DNA of 64,000 nucleotides, from contig NOWV01000051.1 in NCBI GenBank assembly GCA_003344405.1, positions 310,001 to 374,000 of the forward strand, in the 5' to 3' direction. Of the stretch, positions 40,801 to 52,100 are shown piece after piece. Below the pieces are notes generated by a model that searched no databases, had not been told where the DNA came from, and saw only the letters and a program-made list of their open reading frames with translations. Made by a program: the position numbers and the translations under genes. Positions within the stretch are counted from its first letter, which is position 1, and every line of letters starts with the position of its first letter. The DNA is from Trichoplax sp. H2 (taxonomy: Eukaryota > Placozoa > Uniplacotomia > Trichoplacea).

Positions 40801-40841
40801 CAAAACAAGGAGATCAATTTATTAAAAATTTACGTCATTAA
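25830..40841 (+). CDS. Beta-heavy spectrin with SH3 domain, lacking a PH domain (5'-partial, about 3575 aa)
   Basis: Exons: 25830-25954, 26741-26840, 26928-26995, 27121-27302, 27401-27481, 27591-27706, 27797-27909, 28006-28193, 28628-28810, 28925-28967, 29099-29230, 29337-29419, 29540-29678, 30010-30396, 30610-37938, 38172-38267, 38341-38475, 38599-38781, 39020-39217, 39311-39379, 39475-39561, 39682-39902, 39993-40278, 40552-40632 and 40740-40841 (TAA). Two calponin-homology domains (actin binding) span roughly residues 28-132 ([24 protein letters not shown]) and 146-255 ([20 protein letters not shown]). About 30 spectrin repeats follow, with a nine-Gln run near residue 788 and an SH3 domain at about 831-882 ([20 protein letters not shown]). 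An SH3 in this position marks the beta-heavy class (fly karst, vertebrate SPTBN5), a crosslinker of the apical membrane skeleton. The C-terminal two-helix repeat resembles the tetramerisation half-repeat that pairs with alpha-spectrin, and the protein ends there. The 25830 exon enters in phase 1, so one short upstream coding exon is missing from this model. Confidence 0.93.
26120..26650. repeat. Intronic tandem repeat, about 82-bp unit, in the spectrin gene
   Basis: Copies of TTTGCCAATAAATATCGATTC recur with variants near 26175, 26257, 26338, 26418 and 26608. They are joined by GGATAGCCATTAGAAAAGTAGATGGCAATT-like spacers (variants also present). The array sits in the intron between the first two recognised spectrin exons and inflates it to 786 bp. 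Confidence 0.75.
27707..27796 (+). other. 90-bp stop-free intron inside the second CH domain
   Basis: A GTAGAA donor and a TTGGCTAG acceptor bracket exactly 90 nt that stay open in the spectrin frame. Removing it joins PLLDPE directly to [10 protein letters not shown], which matches the family. Leaving it in would insert 30 residues into the CH2 fold. I infer an intron, possibly alternatively retained. Confidence 0.75.
31033..31059 (+). repeat. Polyglutamine tract (CAG/CAA)9 in spectrin exon
   Basis: Nine mixed CAG/CAA codons just upstream of the SH3 domain, followed by EMKQEH. The linker is probably disordered. Mixed codons suggest a fairly stable tract. Confidence 0.85.
31162..31314 (+). 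other. SH3 domain of beta-heavy spectrin
   Basis: The three usual SH3 signatures are all present: RALYPF (ALYDY-like), DWW in the middle and [11 protein letters not shown] at the end. Position after the early repeats matches the SH3 insertion of beta-heavy spectrins. Alpha-spectrin also carries an SH3, but alpha-spectrin has no N-terminal CH pair. Confidence 0.9.
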
Positions 40842-40907
40842 ATCTATGTAATTACTCTTGATTACTCTGTACTTATCATCGACGTAAGCGAGATCATATT
40901 TCATTAT

Positions 40908-40913
40908 AATAAA
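40908..40913 (+). terminator. Candidate polyadenylation signal of the spectrin gene
   Basis: AATAAA lies 67 nt past the spectrin stop codon. It supports the transcript ending here rather than continuing to a PH-domain exon. Confidence 0.55.
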
Positions 40914-40920
40914 ACGATTT

Positions 40921-40942
40921 ATATATATATATATATATATAT
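40921..40942. repeat. (AT)n microsatellite
   Basis: Eleven uninterrupted AT units just past the candidate spectrin polyadenylation signal. Confidence 0.9.
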
Positions 40943-43182
40943 GTGTAACACTTGTATATGTGTCATAAAAATTAAGAAACAAAATTTTTATTCTTTAATC
41001 ACCTTCTGTAATAGATTTCTTACATCTACTTATTTACAACTTGTTCTAAGTCATCTTTTACTTTTCAACGATGTACCTGAAATTTGGTATATGTTTTGTC
41101 CAAATTTATAAGACATTACGCTTAAACTTGTTTTATTCACTCTCTTTCTCATATTGATGAAAGTTATCGTCAGTAGCTAATGGTCGAATTTACTTGTACC
41201 TATTGTTTGCTATTTGCGATATTTAAATTTTTAATGACGACTCTTTTTATGTCATTTCCATTTTAATAAATTCTAAATCGCAATCTAAGCTGCCTTTTAT
41301 CGCTCAATTCACGGTTTATTACAGCGCGTAAGTTGAGTTATATATCGAATAATAAGAATTTAAATCTTTAAGAGCAATTTCAATAAGAGTAAAGATTACT
41401 AAAAAATGTTCTTGACCAAAGATTATTACTGTAGTTGGTCGATATTTGACTAAAATGCATATGAAATCTGCATTGTACGCAAATTATCGCTCAACGTTTT
41501 TAAAATATATTTCCAGTATTATAATTAAATCTTTAATAGTTTATTTAGGATTATTATCGTAGTCTTGATAGTCTTGATTAATTGAGAAACTCACTCAACC
41601 TTCTACTTATTTATTAAAAGATGCGATCTTACGACTAAAATTTAGTAGGTAAATACGCAATTTAAGCAGTTGTAGCTGTGGTGGCAGAGATTAAAATGCT
41701 TTGAGAAAAGGTCTTAACAGGTACATGTGCTGCTCTACTAGCATTGATTGCATAATTTAATTTGCAATATTAACGTAGCATATTCGGAAATAACGGAAAT
41801 TACCCTCTTGAGGGAGTAATTTTTGGTTTCTATTGCGTAAGCAAATGAAAATTTATTATCAATGAATTGGCTATCCAATATCTAAAAAATATGTTGCAAC
41901 AATATTGTGAGCAAGTATAAGTTTGGTAAACATGCAAAAAGTTGAATAGCAGTTACTGCACGGTTAATATTCCCATTATAGTGGTATGAATAATATTAAT
42001 TTGTGGGTGCGTATTTAGAAGCGGAATATCAAACATTTGAAAAATTGTATCACATATTATCTATCGCTCAGTTTACATTTATGGTCTTACAAGAGAGCCC
42101 ATACTTATCATTGGCAATATCTTACAGGATTATTATTAATTAATCAACGAACTTTGATAACTAGAAATCTTTTATTAGGCAAAATTTGCTTAAAGTAAGA
42201 GTAGTAATGTCTTGATGACAAAAATGATCTACAGGTGCCAATTTCAGCCTAATTATATTTCAGTAAAGAGTCATCTTTTCTAGCAAGCAAATATAATTTA
42301 AAATAAATCAGTTAATTCTAGGACTTCACTTCATTTTGAGCCTTCAATTACGTACATCTTCAAAGTTTTTAAGACCAATTTAACAAATCGAGATCATTAT
42401 TGTTGAAGAAGTTACAGGGTTGAAACGTTGATACCTTCCCTGTATATTCTAGGTCTAATCTTAAGGTTTAAATTAATTGTTAATAGTACTGGCACCAATA
42501 TCTTATTTTCATTGATAAATGATTATAATTGAGATAAATATACATGAAATATAGAACTTACTTCGGTAATTGGCAGTAAATCAATTAATTAAACGATGCA
42601 ATTCCAAATGAAATAATAGCAAGAGCCAAGCAGTTTTATAAAATGCACGATAAATATTTAACTCCTCTAAACAGCATCGCACACGATTTTAGCCGTACTT
42701 ACTAAAAAGACAACATTTTCGAAGAATGTATAAAATAACATTTAATAATTAAATATAATTTATATAGTAGTACATACTTTCATAAGTTTGCAGTTATCAG
42801 CTCTATTTACATGTATCTGTACAATTGTCTCATCATCGTTGCATAACATTAAAGTAATGAATGATCATCTGCCTTCAATATCCTGAATAAATATGCCGAA
42901 TATAGCATTGCTCGTATCATAAGAGATATTTGAGTGCATATACATAACATTAATAAGCAAAATTAATTATACACATTCATAGAACAATTATCAGCAATCG
43001 CATTTAATAATGGATATATTCAAATTAAAAATACTAATCACCCATTGGATAAAAAATTTTCATCACAGGTTATCATACCATAATCCTATGCTTCTAATTA
43101 TCATAAAAATTCCGATCCTCGGTCTGAGCGCTATCACAGAGGGATAGACAAAAAACGGAATTACAATATTCTGTCGGTGATA

Positions 43183-46100
43183 TTATATCATCATGTCCAT
43201 ATCTTCATCAAATGTATCTAGGAATTTGTTAAAAGCGATTGAGAATCAAGGAAACGATCAATGAAAATTATGAATTTAATTCTTGCATAATTAATTTTGC
43301 AAGTGTTACCTTTTCGTAGACTCTTTCTGGTATCATATCTTTTAATGTACTGTATTAGAGATAAATAAACAAATTCGTATTGCTGATATGTCTGGACTAA
43401 ATACATTCTCTGTTTTCGCATCTTTGCTAACACAGCCGGTATATTTAACTCCTAAAGACAGAGAAATCAGGATTGAACACATTAAACATAGTCTGCTTAC
43501 GTATATAATCAGCAGTAGTAAATTATTTGTTAATAAGTCAAAAAAACATTTATACTCACCCATTGATTTTTAATATAAGCAATCATTAGATCTGCTAACA
43601 TTACCACGCCAGTCCTTCCTACGCCAGCTGAACAGTGTACTAACGTAGGAGGTTCAAACTGATCAGTAGCTTGGTATATGCGATTACGTATCGCGTTCAT
43701 CTTATTATAAAATTCTAAGGATGAATTTCACATTATTATGAACGGCAATAATCAAGTTCGGTATTTTAATTAAAAATAAATATGGTCATCTTATAGGTAC
43801 CTAGAAATTTGTCTACATGGTCCGGAACCCCATGATCTGGCCATCCAACAAACTGAATGTGGTAAATAATTCTAGACTATTAGGGTGAAACAACAGCGTT
43901 AAGTATAAATAATTGTCTGAAGTAATAGAGGAGGGCTCATACGCCATACTCCGGTATATAGTAGTATTTATGCAGCTAATTTTACATTAAGAATTATGTA
44001 ACGTATTATTATGTATACTCTAAAATTTTTACCTGTCCAATAGCTGTATTTTCAACAGCAAAAGTTCTAATGACATACGCCGATGCTGCGTGGAAGGTCT
44101 TGCTTGAAACAGAGTACTATTATGAATAATATACGAAGCAAATTCATTATAGGAAAGCTGAAGATAAATCAACTTTGACTACATTATATCGACGGTAATA
44201 TCAGCTAATTTTTAAATTACCGGCTCAAAATATTCGGTAGATCCGATAGCCATATCAGGCCAATATGTAAAGCATTTATTCGTGGAATTTTCCTAAAATG
44301 GATTTGTCATAAACAGTTTATCACTTTCGGGGCAATCTAATAGTAAATTTTAGGATGAAACTTACTTGCTCTGCTGTAACCATTACTATTAAAGCAACCT
44401 GCTGTTCCCAAATCATCTGCCAGAAATCTTCTACAGTATTTTGTAAAGGAGCTTGTGCAGCGATATAGCGTAATACTTTATCACCGACTTCCATCTAATT
44501 TTAGTATTATTCAACACATAGTCAATTGTTGTAGTAGTACAATAATGACGCTTGAATGAGCAATGAACTCACCGTTACATAGCTAGCATTGACGTAGTCG
44601 TTGCTTTCCATATTATTACGAGGATTTAGAACAACTCTTGTTTCCTAGTGAAAAGAAGAATTAGCATTTTGAAAACAGGATGAATCGTATCGAGTTCAAT
44701 CATAAGAATGCGTAATGGCAATATAAATTACATCATAACAGTGGACATCATTAAAACGATTTCTAGGCAAATTTTCGGGTAGCCTTGATGCAATTACTAC
44801 GCCATCAGGTCTCATTTCAATATCATGATATTCCTGATCTACTCTATCAGTTTCTAAAGCTGTTTCTAGACTTTCCAACTGTGTAAAAATAACAACGTAG
44901 TAAGTATAGAGTTGATAACTTATTCAGAATTACTGTACATTCAAGGGATAAATTTATTTTTTCTACCTGTTCTTCTCTGCTTGCAGACTTGACAAAGATT
45001 TTACTTCTATACCGCCTCATTGATGGTGAAGAAACAGGATCATTAATTTGATAAATAGGTGATGTGATGTAATCTTGATCCGTTCCTAAAATATAAAAGT
45101 AAATTTATAATATAATGAACCTTTGTCCAAAAAGATGCAAGAGATGAAGAGTCCAAAATTACTAATTTTCAACTACAAAGTGGCTATACTTTATGGTTGA
45201 AGAAAGAATATACAAATTTCAATATTACCTGAAGTTGGCAAGGGTTTTGGTGGACGTACCACCGCAGGAGGTGCCGAGTTGTACCTTGATCTAAATTGGT
45301 TTTCCTCTTCATAGTCGTTATCGGCGGAGGTATTGTTCTCTATAGCATGGCGATGTCTATCTAAGTTGACCCTTGGTGGCAATTTTGGTGGGGCAGAATG
45401 GTCCTTCCTAGTTCCTTCTGAGGCACTATAAGCACGATTAGGCAACTGTCCGGCAGGCCTCCTAGGGGGAAGAGGGGGTGGTGCGGCGCTTTTATCTCTC
45501 GGAGGAAGTGCTGGAGGCTTCTTATCTTTAATTCTTGGAGGAATAGGTTCTATTGGGCGATCTGTAAGTTATTTGTTCAGCAATTTAATTTTAAATTTAT
45601 TGTGACAGATTATGTTTAGAATAGCATTTATTAACGGTAAATATTGAATTTAATATTTTGAGACCATTCAAGGGTGGTTTCTCCTTTTTCATATCTGAAA
45701 TGTATTCAATATTTGAGGGTTAGAAATTCTGTGATTACCAAGACCTACTTCGCTTAGTTCTAATAGTTTTTGAAATGCTTCTCACATATTTCATTTGGCT
45801 AAAGTCGTATTTACACTCTATACTATCGGTAATAACTGTTTAGCACAGGAATTGGCTTTACATACCTCTTAACTTCATTTGTTTAAATTTTCGTAATGCT
45901 TCTTCGCGTTGTTTCTATTGCAAGCATGTAATTGATACAGAATCAATTATCTTACGCCGTTTTAACATAAAAAAATTTTCAATAATTATCTCAACAGCTG
46001 TACGTACCATTTCGTCGGTAGAGGCAAGGGTTAACGTGGATTTACGTTTATCTTTTGCTCTAGCACTAAGAATACGTAATTGGTAGTTAAGATAACGGTT

Positions 46101-49100
46101 TACTTTTATGTCTGACGAAGTAATAACTGATAATGATAAATAACAAAAATAGCTATAATTATAAATTAATAAAATTGAAAAAGTACGGTTGCACCTGTTT
46201 GAGTCATCATCAGCGGAAGAGTTTTGGAAGGAGCTAAGCGAAATAGTAACATATAACAAATACATTAGTAATAAGTATCGGCCTTTTGATAACATTTTTG
46301 CGAGTAGATCAAAAAAGCAAATTATGAAACCGTCTAAGCACGTTAAATTATCGAAAAATTTACAGTTTACTTTTATAAATCAACGGATCAAAATTATATC
46401 TATTTATCAACTTTAATGAAATTCTAGAATGTACGCCGAAAGTTATCTTGTATTAAAGCAATGGATGATTAATTTACTTTGATAATAGTCTATCTCGCTT
46501 CTTCACTTTAACGTTCATTTGAAATTTCTGAAAACTCTGACATCGCCTCAGGACATATTCCGCTTCAGTACAATTAGGCTACGAATGATTAATAACAATA
46601 TACAAAATGGTTTTAAATTTCTCATTGTACGAACAACAGTAATGTAATTTGGTACGAATTGCTTTTGAAGATAATACCATTTCACATGATGCATTAATAT
46701 TTCTACTTTGGCTAAAAATAGTGAATACATTGGCGCTCGATTCGAAACAGCTGACTTCTTCCCAACTGTACAAGAAAATTATAAATCATTTATAATGCAA
46801 TATTCACGACTACACTATATGCCATTACAGGTTTTGCCTACTTCACCTGAAAAAAACAGGAGGCACGTTGTCCCTTTTGATGGTAATACCTTGAAAGTGG
46901 ACGCTTATGTAGCCATTCATGCGCGACTCCTATTCATCACAATAAGCAATATTAAATAGTTCGACCGGGAAATTGCTTAACGTTTCAAAAATATTTTTTC
47001 ATTATGGCCTAATGACACTTCCTATCTGTAATTAACTCAGTTTTACATTTATTGTCCTAGCCAAAAGTCTACTTACCTTAAAATATTCATAACCATAGCC
47101 TTGTGATCGTTGTGCAATATTAATAAATTGTTCTTCTGCCCAGGCCTGAGATTTCCCTCTGATGTGATCAAATTGCGTGCATTAATATTTTAATCTTCAA
47201 TTGTATTATGATTGTAAATCGATATACAGTACGTAGGATGCTATGTTTTAACATAAGATCCGCAAGAGGATGAGAATACCTTACCTGCAATTAGTGTAGG
47301 CATCGATTATCTATAAAAGATTTTAAATAATTTTTCCGATAGTTAGAAAAGCAAATGTAAGTAATATACATCGACTACAGTATAGTACAAAGATATTTCC
47401 AACTACTTTTAGCCATTTGGATTTTGAGAATTTACTATCTACTCGTTATGGCTCAATATTACCCAGGATAAATATTAGCCGTTTACTTTGCTATCGTGCA
47501 TTAATGCCATCGTAACGTAGTAGTTTAATTACAATAAATACCTTATTTTATCTATATATTTCTACTATGTACTGTAGATTAGTGCATGCATGCTTTTTAT
47601 ATGTTAAAATTTTAAAGTAAATTATTCTTCATAGTTTAGACTTTATTATATTTTTCTTTGTCATAATGGTCTGATTTGGATGTGCAATTAGCTTCATTAT
47701 GTAAAGTACTTTTTTGGATATTTGCGATAAAGGAAATCGAAACATGATTAGGTCGGCAGAGTTCACAATAGGAGTTTACAAATGAATTGATTCTCATATG
47801 AAAGTAGCATGGACAATTTACTGTACTATAAAGCATATATACTGCATATGAAGATAAGCAGCAATATTCTAGAGAATAAAAGTCCATTTACGAAAGAAGT
47901 GTGATACTCGATATGCAGCAGATATAACTAGATTTACTAATATAGTTGATGAGCAAATGTATAAGAGGTTTTGATATCTAAAATTGATAAGATAGAAGAT
48001 ATTACCTCTTCGACGATGGTTGGAAAGTTTTCTGCTCTAAGATAAATCTGATTGATTAAAAAAATAAAGTAGCATTCATGTTAATCTCGTGAAGTCATTG
48101 TTAAACTTCTGACAGTTATTGTCAATGTTCATAATCGCAATATTACAATCAAATATTCACAACGACTCACCGAAGGTAAAATATTATACTGCAATAGATG
48201 TTTTGTAGCTGCTTCAGGTGATTTAATGTTCCCCATTTCAGCTATTTGAAATAAAATCCAAATATTATGTCAATATTTGAGACTAACATTTCAGTAAGCA
48301 TTAAGGTTCTTTTTTAGGCGCAAATGCTCAAACCTTGTAAAATATAAACTGCTAATTGCGAAATCTGATCCCTATCACAAAGTATCTTTTGTTCAAGGAT
48401 ATCTTCCTTTAATTGTAAGTACATATAGTACCTAAAAAATGAGAGGAATGAATGACATATAATAGCTGGATGTATAAAATTAATATTGAAATAGGTCAAT
48501 TTATGTTCAGCTCGATTAATAGCAGAAATTATTGCAGGCTTTGTCATCATTGCATTTATTAACTTAACAAAGCTGTCCTGGAATAATTATTACAATTTGT
48601 ATCGCTAGACGGTAAAAATAAAGAACTTACTTTGTAATTTCACTTGTAATACTATTGATATCAATAGCATAGTATTGGAGGCCAAATTTAATGATAGGGC
48701 TGGAATCAGATTCTATCGATTGTAATTGTTCCTTTACATTTGCTTCTTTACTTAGCCATCTTTCTTCATCGTTATCCGTAACTATCTTTAGGCCAAAATA
48801 TTCCATCTAGAAAGGATATAGTACAACAAAATCGAAATTAGTACGTTAACATTCAATTTCGTGTATTGACCAAAGATAATCGATCAGATCTAATTCTGAC
48901 TAGATAACTCTTGATCCTATTTTAACCTGTAACTGCTATGAAAACATTTTATCGTTTGCATTGAAGTAAAATTGTCATTTAGGATATACCTAATAGCATA
49001 TTGTATCTATTGTAGCCATGAATCAATCTAAAGGGGGTAATTACTCCATTTTTTGTAAGGATAACAGTTAATTACATGATCATAAGTTGTCAATAAACAA

Positions 49101-52100
49101 TTGAAGATTTTCTATTCATTGAAGTATTATTGTGCTAGAAGAGGATAATCTTAATTGCAGTAGCGAACTATCACTAATGACATCATTCCATTCTAAAACA
49201 CAATTCGGTAAAGACAGATGAAAGTAAATAATGATGCCATCAAGCGTTTGTGCTGATAGATTGCCTACATTGAACACCATTCTAACATAATTTGCTTCTT
49301 TCGAGTAGGACAATCGAAGAGAGATAGCCATGTTTTCATTGTCAGCATATAATTAGACATGCTAGGACGGAAGTATATAGGCAATGTTGGTGTCTCATTT
49401 TCCTATGTCAGACGTCTTATACGTAGTAAAAATTAAAATCTATTTATAATAAAGTAGTCCGGTAAAGAAGTAAAATAGTTATTCATTAGCAAGTCGTTCA
49501 TAGGACTCCTCTATGGCATTTGACAGTCAGTTATCGTTCTAGTAGGGTATCGCTAGTACTGATGTGATCTATCAACAAGAGGTAGATTAAATCATTTTCT
49601 ATGCCTGTCTCTGTTTGCTACATCATTCCTGATGGCATTGATTTTGAATGAGGATTACTATCATCCAAAGCAATATTGAATGGTAAGAATAATTAATATG
49701 ATGTTATTATCGAGAATAAAACATGGATTATGCTGTTTCAACACGATAATCGTTCATCATTCAATGCTGCTGGTAGATCCTCGATCGGTACGGTTAGAAT
49801 TCGGTTGCGATAGAGGGATAATCAAGGTCACTAAGTTGATATGCCGAAAATAGCAGCCATCGAATAAATTCCATGTAAAATTACGTCGTCCAACAGTAAT
49901 TTTGGGCAAGTACTCATCTATTTCTAGATCTTTTTCAGTTGCTTATTTAGCGGCTAAAAGTGATCGAGAAACATCTTTGTAACTTCTTGCCCGTGAGGAA
50001 AATGTTCATTTTGCAGGCATGAGTAATCCATGGATTACGAGTATTTCTAGTAGTCCATAGTGTAATCAAACGTAGCTGGATTGTACTCGTATAATATGGC
50101 TCCGATGGATGATCATGAGAATTACTTTGCATGAGAAACATTTTCACTTTGTTAGCGGCTAAATGTGATCTAGAAAATAGCGTCATAACATCTTGCCTCA
50201 AAAGAAAATCGTCATTAGGTAGGCATGTGTTATCAGAGGTAGTTGGATTAAGTAACATGGTTCCGATCGATGATCATCAGCCACTTAAATAGCACTAATA
50301 CAGCGAATGCGAGAAGTTTTATTTTATGGATAACCATTGAAGAATTATCTCCTAGTAGGTGTTCATCATTGTGCGTAGCCATGCCTATCCATTTTAAGAC
50401 AGCATGGCTTCCTTAAAGCTTTACTACAGCCTATGAAAACACAAAACTTTGTAGTCTCTTCTAGTCTGTATAACTTGATTATAATCGCTGGTCAATTTTA
50501 AATAACATTAAGGAGTATCGGCTGAGTATCTTGCGTGCTAGGATACTTTGCATTTATTAAGATTGTTAATAGTCCACTCTTAATTGGATATTTAACAAGT
50601 GAACGAATATCTCCGCATCGATCTTATATGTCTTCACTGTACAATTATGGAGTGGAAAAAGCAATTGAATCATGATAGGATCCATTAGTTTGTATTAGCA
50701 GCCAGAAATGACTACCACATTACTATCTGCAATCGCTATTTACCTATAGGAGGCTCTTGATCATGATCGCTTCCGATCTAAAGCGTATCTTCAAGCTATT
50801 AAAAGGCGTCAAGTCTAGCTAGTATCGAATAAAAAATGAACGACTCTTGGCAGATGGTGATAACTTAATTACCACCCGATGTGCTACTGAATTATTAACT
50901 TGGGAAAGTGTCAAAAGATGACTACTATCTCAGGGTAATGTCCCTTTTTCGATGTCATTATTGTTGCTGCTTTAGCAGGTGCATTTTCTGCTTCAATTAC
51001 TGTTGCTTCTAGTCCTTAAACAAGTTGATCATAATATCAAGTATTTGATTGATTTTATAGTGTGTAGACTGTCGATATTTTGGTGTCTTTTTAGCCTCCA
51101 CTGCTTATCCTGCTCATCATCGAAGGTTACGTTAATATGATAGGCAAGTATACTCGTCCTTATGTAGAAAATTGCTGGCATTTTTGGTTGAAAAAATTGC
51201 AGGTGCTAGACGATGATCATAACTTTAGTTCTCCATTTTACTGTACACTGACATAAACTCAGTTTAGTATGGCGCAATAAACCGAGACTGTGTATAAACA
51301 AATTGGAATAACAGATCGGATCAAGTTTGGCCATGATTGGCTCAAGTAAGTGGAGTACTGGAACTTTTCCCAGCTAGAGTACATCTAGTTTAGTTTTTCT
51401 GTCTAGACATGAAAATGGTAAAAGCAAAACTAGTGTCTCATCCTGTTGGATATCGCTATTGCTACTTCGGGAGTTAAATAGTGGCTTGTTTGATGAGTAT
51501 TTAATCTACTGTATATATATAAGAGCAATCTTCATTAAGATTGACAAATTGAATAAGATCCACAATAGTTTCCAAAGTTATTTTCTATTATTGCCTAGCC
51601 CATTGTCCATTTTTTAAAAATCCTTGAAAAATAGTTGATCAATGTTTACTACAATTAATCCTTCTAGACAGCAACTGAAGTTTACATTTTCTTCAATATT
51701 TTCCATGGCTAAAAGTCAGAACTAATCATCGATCGGGGTAGCAGTATAACTGCGATTGAAATAATTATCCAAGGTTCCACTTTCTTCACCATCTCCTTCA
51801 GCGATGGCACTTTTCTTCCGTTGCATGCTGCAATACGATCAATCAAAAGTCTGTTTCAGTCAACAGTTCAAAAGTCTTTTACTTTTGATGGGCCTCTTAA
51901 ACAATTTCATTATGGCAAAGTCTGTCGTCATTTTAACGTCAATAATATATTGATCCATTTGGATATCAAAAAGAAATTAAATAGCAGCTTGCTGAAGCTT
52001 GACGAATGTATAATAAATATCAAAAGTAATTGTTTACGACGTTCTTAATTTAGCATGGCTGGCCATGGCCAATTTTAATTCTATCCCTATTTTTAAATAC

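Larger units (their letters stand above)
40842..43182. other. Intergenic stretch between convergent spectrin and phosphatase genes
   Basis: Very AT-rich, with no open frame of note. The two flanking genes converge here, so both 3' UTRs lie within it. No exon encoding a pleckstrin-homology domain was seen. Confidence 0.55.

Noticed and set aside
46189-46416. Plus-strand frame containing EEFWKELSE, which resembles the last helix of a FERM F3 lobe
   Set aside because: It is on the wrong strand and lies in a phosphatase intron. The true F3 helix is encoded on the minus strand at 46478-46578 ([13 protein letters not shown]).
46708-46959. Plus-strand open frame of 83 codons that looks protein-like
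   Set aside because: It is antisense to two phosphatase FERM exons (46678-46765 and 46847-46929), whose minus-strand reading matches the F3 lobe and joins in phase. The plus reading is a shadow.
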